A stretch of DNA of 64,000 nt, from assembly GCF_000826065.2 (NCBI RefSeq), contig NZ_LN623542.1, positions 94,715 to 158,714 on the forward strand, read 5' to 3'. Of the stretch, positions 17,017-26,300 are shown in pieces (positions within the stretch are counted from its first letter, which is position 1; each line of letters begins with the position of its first letter). Below the pieces are notes generated by a model. It worked only from the letters and a program-made list of their open reading frames with translations. It was not told the origin of the DNA and did no database searches. The stretch is from Tessaracoccus massiliensis. Lineage in GTDB: Bacteria > Actinomycetota > Actinomycetes > Propionibacteriales > Propionibacteriaceae. Made by a program: the position numbers and the translations under genes.

Positions 17017-17853
17017 ATGCGAAAGATTCTCACCACCGTCGCTGCCTCGTTGGCAGCCGCCATGGCCCTGACGGCCTGCGGTTCCGATGCCACCGAGCCC
17101 GGCACCGCCACCACCCTCGACCCCGCCAACCCCACCAAGGTCACCGTCGGCGCCAGCGCCGTCCCCCACGGCAAGATCCTCGAGTTCGTCCAGGCGAATC
17201 TGGCCGCAGACGCCGGCATCGACCTGGAGATCCGCATCTTCGAGGATTACGTGCTGCCCAACGAAGCGCTGTCCTCCGGTGAACTTGACGCGAACTTCTT
17301 CCAGCACGTGCCCTATTTCGACAACCAGGTGGAGGAGAAGGGCTTCGAGTTCGAACACGGCGAGGGCGTGCACATCGAGCCCTTCGCGCTGTTCTCGAAC
17401 AAGCACACCTCCCCCGAGCAGGTTCCCGATGGCGGGCTGATCGTCATCACCAACGATCCGTCCAACCAGTACCGCGGGCTGAAGCTGCTTGAGGAGGCGG
17501 GCCTGCTGCAGGACATCACCGAGGACACCCTCGCGCTGACCATCACCGATGAGCAGAACCCCAAGGGGCTGAAGTTCGAGGAGTCGCAGCCGGAGATCGT
17601 CGTGCAACAGCTGGACGACCCGAAGGCGGACGCCGCGCTGATCAACGGCAACTTCATCCTCAACGCCGGTCTCAAGGCCGACGACGCCATAGCCATCGAG
17701 GCCGTGGAGGGCAACCCCTACGCCAACATCGTGGCCTGGCGGAAGGACAACACCAACCCTGGTGTCGAGAAGCTCGACGAGCTCCTGCACTCAGACGAGG
17801 TGGCCGAGTTCATCAAGCAGGAATGGCCCTCCGGAGACGTGATCCCCGGCTGA
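17017..17853 (+). CDS. metQ: Methionine-binding lipoprotein
   Basis: 278 residues from ATG 17017, with AAAGGAGA just upstream. A lipoprotein signal peptide ends in the lipobox LTAC (Cys anchor). It is a NlpA/MetQ-family substrate-binding protein: VGASAVPHGKILEFV, DANFFQHVPYFDNQ and ALINGNFILNAGL are family signatures. It captures methionine outside the membrane for MetNI. The 95-base gap after metI is long for this operon, but a terminator only follows metQ. Confidence 0.93.
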   Translation: MRKILTTVAASLAAAMALTACGSDATEPGTATTLDPANPTKVTVGASAVPHGKILEFVQANLAADAGIDLEIRIFEDYVLPNEALSSGELDANFFQHVPYFDNQVEEKGFEFEHGEGVHIEPFALFSNKHTSPEQVPDGGLIVITNDPSNQYRGLKLLEEAGLLQDITEDTLALTITDEQNPKGLKFEESQPEIVVQQLDDPKADAALINGNFILNAGLKADDAIAIEAVEGNPYANIVAWRKDNTNPGVEKLDELLHSDEVAEFIKQEWPSGDVIPG

Positions 17854-17856
17854 CAA

Positions 17857-17881
17857 GCCACGCGGTGCACGACCGCGTGGC
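17857..17881 (+). terminator. Terminator of metNIQ
   Basis: GCCACGCGGT pairs with ACCGCGTGGC (10 bp, 5-nt loop), starting 3 bases after the metQ stop. No clear T-run follows, as is usual in high-GC actinobacteria. Confidence 0.6.
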
Positions 17882-18005
17882 CCCGTCGTCGTACCTCTAC
17901 CCCACAAGGTGAGACCTGGGTCCCCTACGGCGTCGCCCGGCTGAGGTGTAAGTTCGCAATCGACCCGGGCGCTGGGCCCGAGCCGCGCACACGTAGGGAA
18001 CTGAC

Positions 18006-19094
18006 ATGCGGCACCTCACCCGCTTTATCACCATCATCCTGACCGCGCTACTGGCCGCCACCGGCGCGGTCCTGGCGCCACCGGCCACCGCCCAGGTCGA
18101 CGTCTACACCACCCCCGGCGAGCACGTCAGCGGCGGCCGCGAGTGGCGCACCTGGTGCGAGCCGTACTCGCAGACCGCCCGCTGCACCACGCAACTGAAG
18201 GTGGCCGGCGTCTGGACGTTCAACAACCTCACCTACCTGCCGTCACCGAGGTCGCTGTGGGGCAAGAACCCCCTGGCCACGCCTGGCGACCACAGCGTGA
18301 AGGGCCGCACCTGGCGCACCGAGTGCAACACCGCCCGCACCGGCCGCAACGGCTGCCGCTCCTACCTGTGGGACGGGCACACGTTCGTGTTCAACAACCT
18401 GGTGCAGTTCGGGGCGCTGCGTTCCGATCTGGGCTCGCTGTACACGTACCGCCCGCCGGCGCCGAAACCGCCCGCGCCGCCGGCGCCGCCGTCGGGGAAG
18501 TACAGCATCTCCCGCGGCCCCAACTCGAGCAACCGGGTGATCCTGACCTACGACGACTGCCCGAAGTCGCTGAGTGCGTTCAAGGAGACGGTGCGCGCCG
18601 CCGAGAAGCTGGGCGTCTCGATCGCGATGTTCCCCACGGGCAACTGCCTGAAGTCCGGCCGCTTCGACGCCGATTACGCCCGGGCGCACGGGCACTACGT
18701 GTTCAACCACTCGATCACTCACCCGGACCTGACGAAGGTCTCCTACGAGAAGGCCGTCCGCGAGCTGGGCGCCCCCGGGGTGGTGACCACGTACGGTCGC
18801 CCGCCGTACGGCGCATACAACGCGAGCGTGAAGAAGGCCTACGCCGCCGTCGGGATGAAGGTGTGGACGTGGAATCTCGACACGTTCGACTACCGCGGCA
18901 AGTCCAGCAGCGAGCTGGTCTCCCACGTGGTGAAGAACGCCGGCGCGGGCGACAGCGTGCTGATGCACATGCAGTGGCACGGCTTCAACGGCGCCACCAT
19001 CAGGGCGATGCGCGACGGGCTCAAGGCCAAGGGGATCGGGATGTGCGTCAACCGCGGCCCAGTCGCCGCCAGGCCCGCCGCCCTCAACTGCTGA
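18006..19094 (+). CDS. Secreted NodB-type polysaccharide deacetylase with N-terminal cysteine module
   Basis: 362 residues with a signal peptide ending near PPATAQ. Residues about 32-135 are the same two-repeat cysteine module as in the M14, GH101 and CAP proteins (C-x8-C then C-x9-C; WTFNNLTYL and FVFNNLVQF). A Pro-rich linker (about 148-165) leads to a CE4 deacetylase domain: LTYDDCP (catalytic and metal Asp), HSITHPDL (metal His pair), RPPYGAYN. Motif 1 has Cys where TFDDGP enzymes have Gly. It probably deacetylates peptidoglycan or another surface polysaccharide. Confidence 0.87.
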   Translation: MRHLTRFITIILTALLAATGAVLAPPATAQVDVYTTPGEHVSGGREWRTWCEPYSQTARCTTQLKVAGVWTFNNLTYLPSPRSLWGKNPLATPGDHSVKGRTWRTECNTARTGRNGCRSYLWDGHTFVFNNLVQFGALRSDLGSLYTYRPPAPKPPAPPAPPSGKYSISRGPNSSNRVILTYDDCPKSLSAFKETVRAAEKLGVSIAMFPTGNCLKSGRFDADYARAHGHYVFNHSITHPDLTKVSYEKAVRELGAPGVVTTYGRPPYGAYNASVKKAYAAVGMKVWTWNLDTFDYRGKSSSELVSHVVKNAGAGDSVLMHMQWHGFNGATIRAMRDGLKAKGIGMCVNRGPVAARPAALNC

Positions 19095-19098
19095 TGCC

Positions 19099-19178
19099 GT
19101 GAGCAATTGGATAGGGTCACGGGCGCGACACGCCGACGTAACACCGTTTCGCGGTGATGACCCCATCCAATTGCTCAC
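19099..19178. repeat. 21-bp near-perfect inverted repeat
   Basis: GTGAGCAATTGGATAGGGTCA (19099-19119) pairs with 19158-19178 with one mismatch; a second small hairpin (CACCG/CGGTG) sits in the 38-nt loop. It lies between two same-strand genes and does not belong to families A-D. It could be a terminator or a non-autonomous element. Confidence 0.6.
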
Positions 19179-19202
19179 GGGCGGGCGGATATGGTGGAGG
19201 CC

Positions 19203-19874
19203 ATGACCCGCACGGTTCTCTTCGACCTCGACGGCACCCTCACCGATACCGTCCCGCTCATCGCCGAACACCTCTCCGGCGCCTTGGTGAGCAACGGCAT
19301 CGACTGCACCCCACAGGCTGTCTACCCACTGATCGGGCGTCCGCTCGACGTCGCGATGGGCGAGCTGCACCAGTTCGGCGACGACCACGACACCTTGGCG
19401 CGGGTCGTCGACGAGTACCTCGAGAACCTCCTCCGCGCCGTGGACGAGGCCGGTGACACGCTGCTGCTGCCGGGCGTCCACGACATGTTGGAGCGGCTGC
19501 GCGCCGAAGGATTCCGGGTGGGCGTGGTCACCGCGAAGGGCGCCGAGTCCGCCGTGCAACTGATGTCGGTCACCGGGCTCAATCCCTTCGTGGAGGCGCT
19601 GGTCACCAACAGCGACGTGGAGCGCGGCAAGCCGTTTCCCGACGCGGCTCTGCTGGGGTTGGAGCGACTCGGCGTCGCGGCCGAGGGCGCCTGGTACGTC
19701 GGCGACGCCACCAGCGACATCGAGATGGCGATCGCCGCGGGCATGCGCCCCATGGGGATCACCACCGGCGCCGCCACCCGCGAGGCGCTGCTCGAAGCCG
19801 GCGCCGAGGTGGTCGTGGATTCTGCCGCGGAGGCCGCAGAGTTCCTGCTTGAACAGGAGCAGCCCGAGAATTAG
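19203..19874 (+). CDS. HAD-superfamily phosphatase (phosphoglycolate phosphatase-like)
   Basis: 223 residues. ATG 19203 is chosen over 19191 because GTGGAGG precedes it and TATGGT lies 7 nt upstream. Motif I is LFDLDGTLTDT, motif II is VVTAK, the conserved Lys lies in RGKPFPDAAL, and motif IV is YVGDATSDIEMA. The helical cap between motifs I and II is the Gph/pyrophosphatase type. It probably hydrolyses a small phosphate ester such as phosphoglycolate or pyrophosphate. The stop codon is the first base triplet of a family D hairpin. Confidence 0.85.
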   Translation: MTRTVLFDLDGTLTDTVPLIAEHLSGALVSNGIDCTPQAVYPLIGRPLDVAMGELHQFGDDHDTLARVVDEYLENLLRAVDEAGDTLLLPGVHDMLERLRAEGFRVGVVTAKGAESAVQLMSVTGLNPFVEALVTNSDVERGKPFPDAALLGLERLGVAAEGAWYVGDATSDIEMAIAAGMRPMGITTGAATREALLEAGAEVVVDSAAEAAEFLLEQEQPEN

Positions 19875-19939
19875 CGGGAGGATTTTGTCTCATCACTCCC
19901 ATATCCGGGCACGCCTCGATATTCTCCCCGCAAATCTCA
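19874..19939. repeat. Family D stem-loop, diverged copy
   Basis: GCGGGAGGATTTT is partly matched by ATATTCTCCCCGC, ending CAAATCTCAC. It sits between the HAD gene and the truncated DUF559 gene that faces it. Confidence 0.5.
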
Positions 19940-20301
19940 CAGAGGCGCTGGTGGCAGCAGGTGTCTGCCGGTGCGGAGGATGCGGAGCATAACCTCTGTC
20001 GTGTCCTCCCAAGTGTAGTGGATCTGGCCAAAGCCGAGCCCCACGGGCGTGTAACCGAGGCCCCGCGCATTCGAGAAACGGGCGTAGTCGTCTTCACGGT
20101 AGGGGTGGAACTCCGCGCTGTCGCACTCCGTGATCAGCGATCTGCCTACGAGGTGATCGACCCGGCCCACGCCAGGGATGGTCACTTGGGACTGCACTGG
20201 GAACCTGTGTTGCTGCAGCCAGAGCCGCACCTTCGTCTCCGAGCCTGATTCGTCCCTCGGTCGAAAAACTTGAGCGTCCGTTGTTTGGTCGCTGGCGCCG
20301 A
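19937..20301 (-). pseudogene. DUF559 endonuclease-like protein, 5' end removed by the IS element
   Basis: The leftward frame is open from the IS boundary and reads ESGSETKVRLWLQQHRF, PGVGRVDHLVGRSLITECDS and EFHPYREDDYAR, the typical C-terminal domain of DUF559 proteins. These have a very-short-patch-repair endonuclease-like fold with acidic residues in VDxLVG and ECDS. The N-terminal part, usually 150 or more residues, is missing and is not found on the other side of the element, so the insertion was followed by a deletion or is nested. Confidence 0.72.
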
Positions 20302-20355
20302 AGTGAATCGCCCCGGGTCTGGTGGAGGCTCACAAACCAGTGAAGGATGAGAGTC

Positions 20356-20676
20356 ATGTCAGCACCGAGGAAGTACAGCGTCGAGCTCCAGCAGCGAGCG
20401 ACGCGGATGGCGTTGGATGCGAGGAAGGATCCCGAGACGAGTCGTGGCGAGATCAAACGGGTCGCCGACCAGTTGGGGGTCCATCCCGAAGCGTTGCGGA
20501 ACTGGGTCCGGCAGGCCGAGGTCGACGGCGGGACCCGTCCCGGGTTGAGCACGGATGACCAGGCCCGGATCACCGAACTGGAACGCGAGGTCCGCGAGCT
20601 GCGACGCGCGAACGAGATCCTGAAAACGAGCGCGGCTTTTTTCGCGGCCGCGGAGCTCGACCGCAAGATCAGGTAG
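20356..20676 (+). CDS. IS3-family transposase OrfA
   Basis: 106 residues from ATG 20356, preceded by GAAGGA. It has an HTH_Tnp_1 domain (EIKRVADQLGVHPEALRNWV) and a leucine-zipper-like helix (ITELEREVRELRRANEILK). It binds the element ends. A T6 run at 20637-20642 in the codons for AAFF is a likely -1 frameshift site, because the orfB frame is open upstream to this point, giving an OrfAB fusion transposase. Confidence 0.87.
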   Translation: MSAPRKYSVELQQRATRMALDARKDPETSRGEIKRVADQLGVHPEALRNWVRQAEVDGGTRPGLSTDDQARITELEREVRELRRANEILKTSAAFFAAAELDRKIR

Positions 20677-20687
20677 CCACTCGGGAG

Positions 20688-21671
20688 GTGCCGGTCGCGG
20701 TGGTCGTGGACTACATCGACACCCACCGCGATCGGATCGTCGAGGACCGTGCACTCGGAGTCGAGCCGATCTGCCGCGTCCTGCGCGACGCTGGCGTGCA
20801 GATCGCTCCGAGCACCTACTACGCAGCCAAACAGCACACCCCTTCCACCCGCGCGCTCCGCGACCACGAACTGACGAAGGAGATCCGCACCGTGCACACC
20901 AAGAATCTGGGCGTCTACGGCGCACGGAAGGTCCACGCAGAGCTCGCCCGCACCGGCCATCAAGTGGCCCGCTGCACGATGGAGCGGCTGATGCGGGCCG
21001 AAGGACTACGCGGCATCCCACAGGCCAAGAGCACGTTCACCACCGGCTCCGACGGCGCGGAAACACCCCGACCTGAGGACCTAGTCGATCGACAGTTCGT
21101 CGCCGATGCACCGAACCAGCTCTGGGTGGCGGACCTGACCTACGTGCGCACGCATGCCGGCTGGGTCTACGTCGCGTTCGTCTTGGACGTGTTCTCCCGG
21201 CTCGTGCTGGGCTGGCAGGTCTCCACCTCACTGCGCACCGATGTGGCCCTCGACGCCCTCGACATGGCGCTGTGGGCACGCCGACGCAGCGGCGCCGATC
21301 TGACCGGTTTGGTCCACCACAGCGACCGCAGGGTCCAGTACCGAGCCATCCGCTACACCCAACCACTCGCCGACGCCGACGCCGTCGCGTCCGTCGGCAG
21401 CAAGGGCGACTCCTACGATAATGCGATGGCCGAGGCACTGAACTCGCTGTTCAAGGCCGAGTGCATCCGCAACCCCGCGATGCGACCCACAGGCGGCTGG
21501 AAGCACGTCGGCGACGTCGAGATCGCCGTGGCCGAGTACATCGACTGGTACAACCATCGCCGCCTCCACGGCGAACTCGGCCACGTCCCGCCCGTCGAGC
21601 TCGAAACCAATTACTGGAACCAACACCCCACCACCCACTACCTTGAGGACAAGGTCTTCACCCAGGCCTAA
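20688..21671 (+). CDS. IS3-family transposase OrfB (DDE integrase core)
   Basis: 327 residues from GTG 20688, with GGGAGG directly upstream. The HTH_21 region is LGVYGARKVHAELARTG. The rve core has Asp in WVADLTYVRT, Asp in LVHHSDRRVQY and Glu in NAMAEALNSLFKAE, so the DDE triad is intact. The usual HHSDRGVQY reads DRRVQY here; the Gly to Arg change next to the second Asp could impair activity. It probably works mostly as part of the OrfAB frameshift product. Confidence 0.88.
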   Translation: MPVAVVVDYIDTHRDRIVEDRALGVEPICRVLRDAGVQIAPSTYYAAKQHTPSTRALRDHELTKEIRTVHTKNLGVYGARKVHAELARTGHQVARCTMERLMRAEGLRGIPQAKSTFTTGSDGAETPRPEDLVDRQFVADAPNQLWVADLTYVRTHAGWVYVAFVLDVFSRLVLGWQVSTSLRTDVALDALDMALWARRRSGADLTGLVHHSDRRVQYRAIRYTQPLADADAVASVGSKGDSYDNAMAEALNSLFKAECIRNPAMRPTGGWKHVGDVEIAVAEYIDWYNHRRLHGELGHVPPVELETNYWNQHPTTHYLEDKVFTQA

Positions 21672-21712
21672 ACCAACTAACCGAGTCTCCACCGATCCTG
21701 GGGCGATTCACT

Positions 21713-22098
21713 GGCGCTACCACGGGTTCATCACCAACAGTGACCTACCCATGATCGAGGCCGACCAACGTCACCGTGACCACGCGATCGTGGAGCAAGT
21801 CATCGCCGAGGTGAAAACCATGGCACTGAAGCATCTTCCCTCCGGGAAGTACTTCGCTAACACCGCATGGGTCGGCTACGCAGTCATCGCGTTCAACATC
21901 TCCCGCGCCGCAGCCCACGCAGCCCAGCGTCCCACCACCCGATGGCCCAGCCTGACCCGACACCTGATCACCATCCCCGCCCGGGTCACCCGATCCGCCA
22001 GACGCCTGCGGCTCCATTTACCGCCCCGATGGGCCTGGAAAACCGCCCTCGACCAACTCTGGACAGCCACCAGCCCACCACTACGCGGCACTCTCTGA
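21713..22098 (+). pseudogene. IS1380-family transposase, C-terminal fragment
   Basis: About 128 residues remain, beginning WRYHGFITNSD and containing the family signature RDHAIVEQVIAEVK and LPSGKYFANTAWVG. The catalytic N-terminal two thirds are missing, so it is inactive. The frame is fused by chance to sequence in the IS3 end. Confidence 0.75.
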
Positions 22099-22256
22099 CC
22101 ACCCAGCCCCCGCAGGGCCCAACCAAAGGAACCCAGTAGAAAAGCCGGGCAGACCGGCAGATACCCCACGCCCTGACCCCACACGAACACCCACCACCAC
22201 CCACCCCTGGCCACAACCAGCCTCCAAGACCACCAACGGTGGATCCAGGCTCAGGG
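21713..22256 (+). mobile_element. IS1380-family remnant (3' part)
   Basis: Immediately right of the IS3 element is the 3' end of an IS1380-type transposase and about 150 bases of non-coding sequence. The right end is probably near GGTGGATCCAGGCTCAGG (22,235-22,252), but no left end remains, so the exact border is uncertain. The left part was lost at the IS3 junction. Confidence 0.6.
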
Positions 22257-22305
22257 ACCAGGCCCGTGGTTTACAGTTGAGCCGCCCTCAGAGAAAGCGG
22301 ACAGT

Positions 22306-23301
22306 ATGGCTCACACCCACCACGACGGCGACCCTGAGAACTCAGCGCTTCCCCAGAACCCATCACCGCCCCACCCCGGCGCCGACGACTCGCCCGTCCT
22401 GCAGCCCGACACCCCCGGCCGCTGGGTCTCCCGTCTGCTCAAAGGCATCGCCGTGGGCATCGGAGCGATCCTCCCCGGCCTCTCCGGCGGCGTACTCGCC
22501 GTGATCTTCAAGCTGTACGACCCGTTGATCCGCTTCCTCGCCAACCCCCGCCGCAACTTCCTGCGCAACGTGCTGTTCTTCATCCCCATCGGCATCGGCG
22601 TGGGGCTCGGCATTCTCGGCTTCGCCGTCATCGTCGAGGCGGCGTTCGGCACGTATGCCGCCCAGTTCGTCTGCCTGTTCATCGGCTTCGTCATCGGCAC
22701 CTTCCCCTCGATCTACCATCAGGCGGGCAGACGGGGCCGCAGCCCTCAACACCTGGCCATCATGGCCGTCTCTGCCGCGGCGATCTTCGCGCTCATGTTG
22801 ATCGGCGGGCGCTCCGGTGAACTGCTGCAGGTCGAGCCCAGCATCCCCGCATGGATGGGCTCCGGCGCGCTCATCGGCCTGGGCGTCATCGTGCCCGGCA
22901 TGAGCCCCTCGAACTTCCTGATCTACTTCGGTCTCTACGACAAGATGGCCAGCGGCATCAAGGCCCTCGACCCGGGCACCATCATCCCTCTCGCAGTGGG
23001 CCTGATCCTGTGCGTCCTGCTGTTCGCCAAGGCCGCCGCCTGGGCGTTCGACCGTCACTACGCCGGCATGTACCACTTCATCCTCGGCATGGTGATCGGC
23101 TCCTCCGTGGCGATCTTCCCCACGGTGGTCTTGCCTGCCTTCACTCCCCAAGGCCTGGCCGACGCCGGGCTGAGCCTGCCTGCAGCCGTAGCGTTTGCGG
23201 CTGTGTTGCTCGTGGTGGGGATCATCGCGTCCTACCTGTTCAGCAAGGTTGAGGACCGCGTCTCGGACGAGCGCGAGGCGTTGACCGACGCGGCGGAGTA
23301 G
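22306..23301 (+). CDS. DUF368 membrane protein (PopT-type polyprenyl-phosphate transporter)
   Basis: 331 residues: a hydrophilic N-terminal tail of about 45 residues, then 8-9 membrane segments. KGIAVGIGAILPGLSGGVLA and GLGVIVPGMSPSNFLIYFG are the two conserved repeats of DUF368. Members of this family (PopT) were recently linked to recycling of undecaprenyl phosphate across the membrane for cell-wall synthesis, so this is the likely role. A possible promoter (TACAGT at 22,273) lies just after the IS1380 remnant. Confidence 0.87.
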   Translation: MAHTHHDGDPENSALPQNPSPPHPGADDSPVLQPDTPGRWVSRLLKGIAVGIGAILPGLSGGVLAVIFKLYDPLIRFLANPRRNFLRNVLFFIPIGIGVGLGILGFAVIVEAAFGTYAAQFVCLFIGFVIGTFPSIYHQAGRRGRSPQHLAIMAVSAAAIFALMLIGGRSGELLQVEPSIPAWMGSGALIGLGVIVPGMSPSNFLIYFGLYDKMASGIKALDPGTIIPLAVGLILCVLLFAKAAAWAFDRHYAGMYHFILGMVIGSSVAIFPTVVLPAFTPQGLADAGLSLPAAVAFAAVLLVVGIIASYLFSKVEDRVSDEREALTDAAE

Positions 23302-23314
23302 GACTGGGCAGAGA

Positions 23315-23346
23315 GACGGCCCCGGAGCGGAAGCTCCGGGGCCGTC
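23315..23346. terminator. Strong rho-independent terminator
   Basis: GACGGCCCCGGAGC pairs perfectly with 23333-23346 (14 bp, GGAA tetraloop) followed by TTCTTGT. It lies between the convergent DUF368 and GH101 genes. Confidence 0.85.
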
Positions 23347-23375
23347 TTCTTGTCAGACGCTAGGCGCCTGGGGGA

Positions 23376-26300
23376 TCATCGCCAGCTCGGGTCGCCGAAC
23401 ATCACGATGTTGTTGAACACCCACTCGTTGTACTGGCTGAACTCGTAGCCTCCAGCCGGCCGCGGAACGGCCTTGTACACGGTGACGTAGGCGTAGGAGC
23501 GGCAGCCGTCGCGGCCGGTCTCAGCCGTGCCACAGACGGTGCGCCACTGACGAGAATCGGTATCCGCAGTCCATTCACCAGTGTTCGCGAGGGGGTTGTC
23601 GCCCCACGCGGCCTTGGTCATGAACGGCAGGTACGTCAGGTTGTTGAACGCCCAACCCTGCTTGACCTGGAAACCTTCATCGGTCAGCAGCACCACAGTG
23701 GCCCAGATGTCCGTGCGACAACGCTCGGTCTGCGAGTAGGGCTCGCACACCGTGTTCCAGTCACGGCCGTTGAGATCCTTGTGGAGACCGGGCTTGGTGT
23801 ACGGCGCGGTGCGCTCGAACTTCTTCGGCTCGGTCGGCTTGTCCGTCGGCGTGTCGGTGGGATCATCCGTCGGGTCATCCGTGGGCTCCTGGGTCGGCTC
23901 CTCAGTAGGCTCCTCGGTGGGCTCCTGCGTCGGCTCCTCGGTGGGCTCCTGCGTCGGCTCCTCGGTGGGCTCCTCCGTGGGATCAACCGTCGGCGCCGGC
24001 GACACGGTGAGGGCGAAGGTCGCCGTCGCAGCGTTGCCGGCCTCGTCGGTCACGGTCACCGTCACGTTGGACGTGCCGGCCGCCGTGGGCGTACCCGAGA
24101 TCAGGCCGGTGTTCTCGTCGATCGACAGACCGGCAGGCAGGCCGGTCGCCGAGTAGGTCAGAGCCTCCGACACGTCGTCGGTGGCCTCAACCTGCAGCGA
24201 GAACTCCTCACCCACGGTGCCCGTCTGGGCGCCGATCGCGGTGATTTCCGGATCGACGGTGTCGCCCGGCACTTCATCAGAGGAGCACACGACGCGGGCC
24301 AGGGCCCAGTCGGCGTGGTCGTTGCCGTTGCCGTCGCCAGCATCGTTGGCGATGAGCCTCAACTGGTTGACACCGGTGATGTCGATGTCGATCTCGTAGG
24401 CCTCGCTGTTGTGACGCAGGATCGGCGTGCGGTACAGCTCCTCGCCGTCACCTTGGACGATGAAGATCACAGAGCCGCGGCCGGTCTGGATGTCATTGAT
24501 GCCCACGGTCGCCTTGAACTGCTGGCACTCGCCCTCAAGGCCGAAGGTCACGTTCGCCGGAGCGTGCATGCCGATGCCCTTGAGGTAGGTCTCGCCATCG
24601 ATCTTCAGCGGGGGTCCGTCGCCGGCACCCTGCTCGCCATTGCCGAGATCCCATTCGATGGGGCCCCAACCGTTGCTCGGCTGGCCGACGACACGGTCGC
24701 GCATATCGGAGAGGTAGATCTCGCCCTCAGGCAGCGGCTCCACGACGATGACGTTGTGCGTCCGCGTGATGGAGGATTCCGCGCCGTCGACGGTCACCGT
24801 GCCGGTGAACGTGAAGACGCTGTCCTGAGCGCCCTCAGGCACCGTGACGGTCCAGACCTGCGTCGAGGTCTCGCCGAAGGCGAGCTCGGTGGGACCAGCG
24901 GTGGCGACCGTAGCGGTCCAGCCCTCAGGCAGGTCCAGCTTGTGCGTCACGTCGGTGGCCTCGTCGCTGAGCGAGGTGATCGTCGTGGTGACGGTCATCT
25001 CGCGACCCGCCTGAGGCGTGCCCGAAACACTCATGGTGCCCTCGAGGCAGGCGTTCGTCTCCGCAGCACCGAGGTGCTCGACGCGGATGTCGTCGATCGT
25101 CATGTTGTGCTGGGTGTTGGCCCCAGCCAGCTTGTCGACGGCGATGAACGCGTTCGCGCCACAGGACGCGTCGAACTCCTGGCTCCAGGTGGCGGTCTCC
25201 CGCTGCTGGCCCAGCACGTCCGAGACGGCGTTGACGGTGCGCACACCGTCGTCGGTCACGACGTCGCTACCCAGGCGGATGCGGTACTGGTCCGCATACG
25301 TGGTCTGGTAGTCGAACGAGACGCGGTAACGCTGGCCGGCCTTGAATGGGATGGCACCAGGCGAGGTCTTGAGAACCTCACCGGTGTTCTCGTTGTTCAG
25401 CATCAACGACCAGTTACCGTGCAGCACGTTGTCGTTGTACTTCGCGCCCTCGGAGACGGTGTTGGTCTCATCGACGCCCCACCAGCCCTTCTGGGAGTAC
25501 GGAGCGTGGAGACGTGCCAGCTGGGTGCGGGCATCGCCGCCGGCGTTGGTGCGGCCGGTGACGAACGGGAAGTAGCCCGTGTCGGTGTTCTCGTAATCCT
25601 CGAAGAAGATGGTCTCCTCCGTGGCCGCCGGATCCACCGAAGGCGTGAACTCGACGACGCGCAGGTCATCGACACGCACCAGTGCATCACCAGCGGGAGC
25701 CTTGACGGTGAAGTCGAACGCCGAGCCGTCGGTGGTGAAGGTGACACGCACACGCTGGTGGTTGAAGCGCAGCTTCTGGTCCGACGCCGTGGCGTTCATG
25801 ACCGTGGAGGCCTGGATGGTGTTGGCCACCCCGCCGTCGACCGCCTCGGTGTAGCCGGCAGCGGTGATGCCGCTACCGGTGGCCTCGACGGTGACCGGAC
25901 GCGTCTTGCCCGGTTCGATCTCAACCCACGCCCAGGCGGAGTACGTGCCAGCGGGCAGCGTCAGGCGCTGCGAGATGCTGGACTCGCCGGGGCCGAAGTT
26001 GGCCTCGTAGTTGCGGCGTTCGTTGTACTCGACCGTCACGTCGCCCTGCACGTCGTAATCGGCTGTGGTACCGGAGAAGAAGCCCGGATCGTTGATGCCG
26101 GAGCCCTCGCCCCACTGGGGGCTGACCGGTTCCGGAACCGCGGAGGTGGGGTAGAGGACGTAGGCGGTGTTCTTCTGGGCATCGATGGTGACCGAGCCGT
26201 CGGTGACGGCGATCTCGCCCACCTCGACGCGACCGGTGTCGGTCAGCTCGAAGAGGGTGAGGGAGGCCTGCTGCTTCCAGGCATCGCCGAGCTCCCAGAC

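Larger units (their letters stand above)
20302..21712 (+). mobile_element. IS3-family insertion sequence
   Basis: The terminal inverted repeats begin AGTGAATCGCCCC at both ends (28-30 bp with a few mismatches). Two overlapping transposase frames of the orfA/orfB layout lie between. The element is about 1.4 kb, normal for IS3. The flanking bases do not form an obvious 3-4 bp target duplication, and different genes flank the two ends. Confidence 0.88.

Noticed and set aside
18593-19094. Loss of function of the deacetylase because motif 1 is TYDDCP
   Set aside because: Both Asp residues, the His pair and RPPYG are kept, and Cys at the Gly position is compatible with the CE4 fold, so it was kept as an active enzyme.
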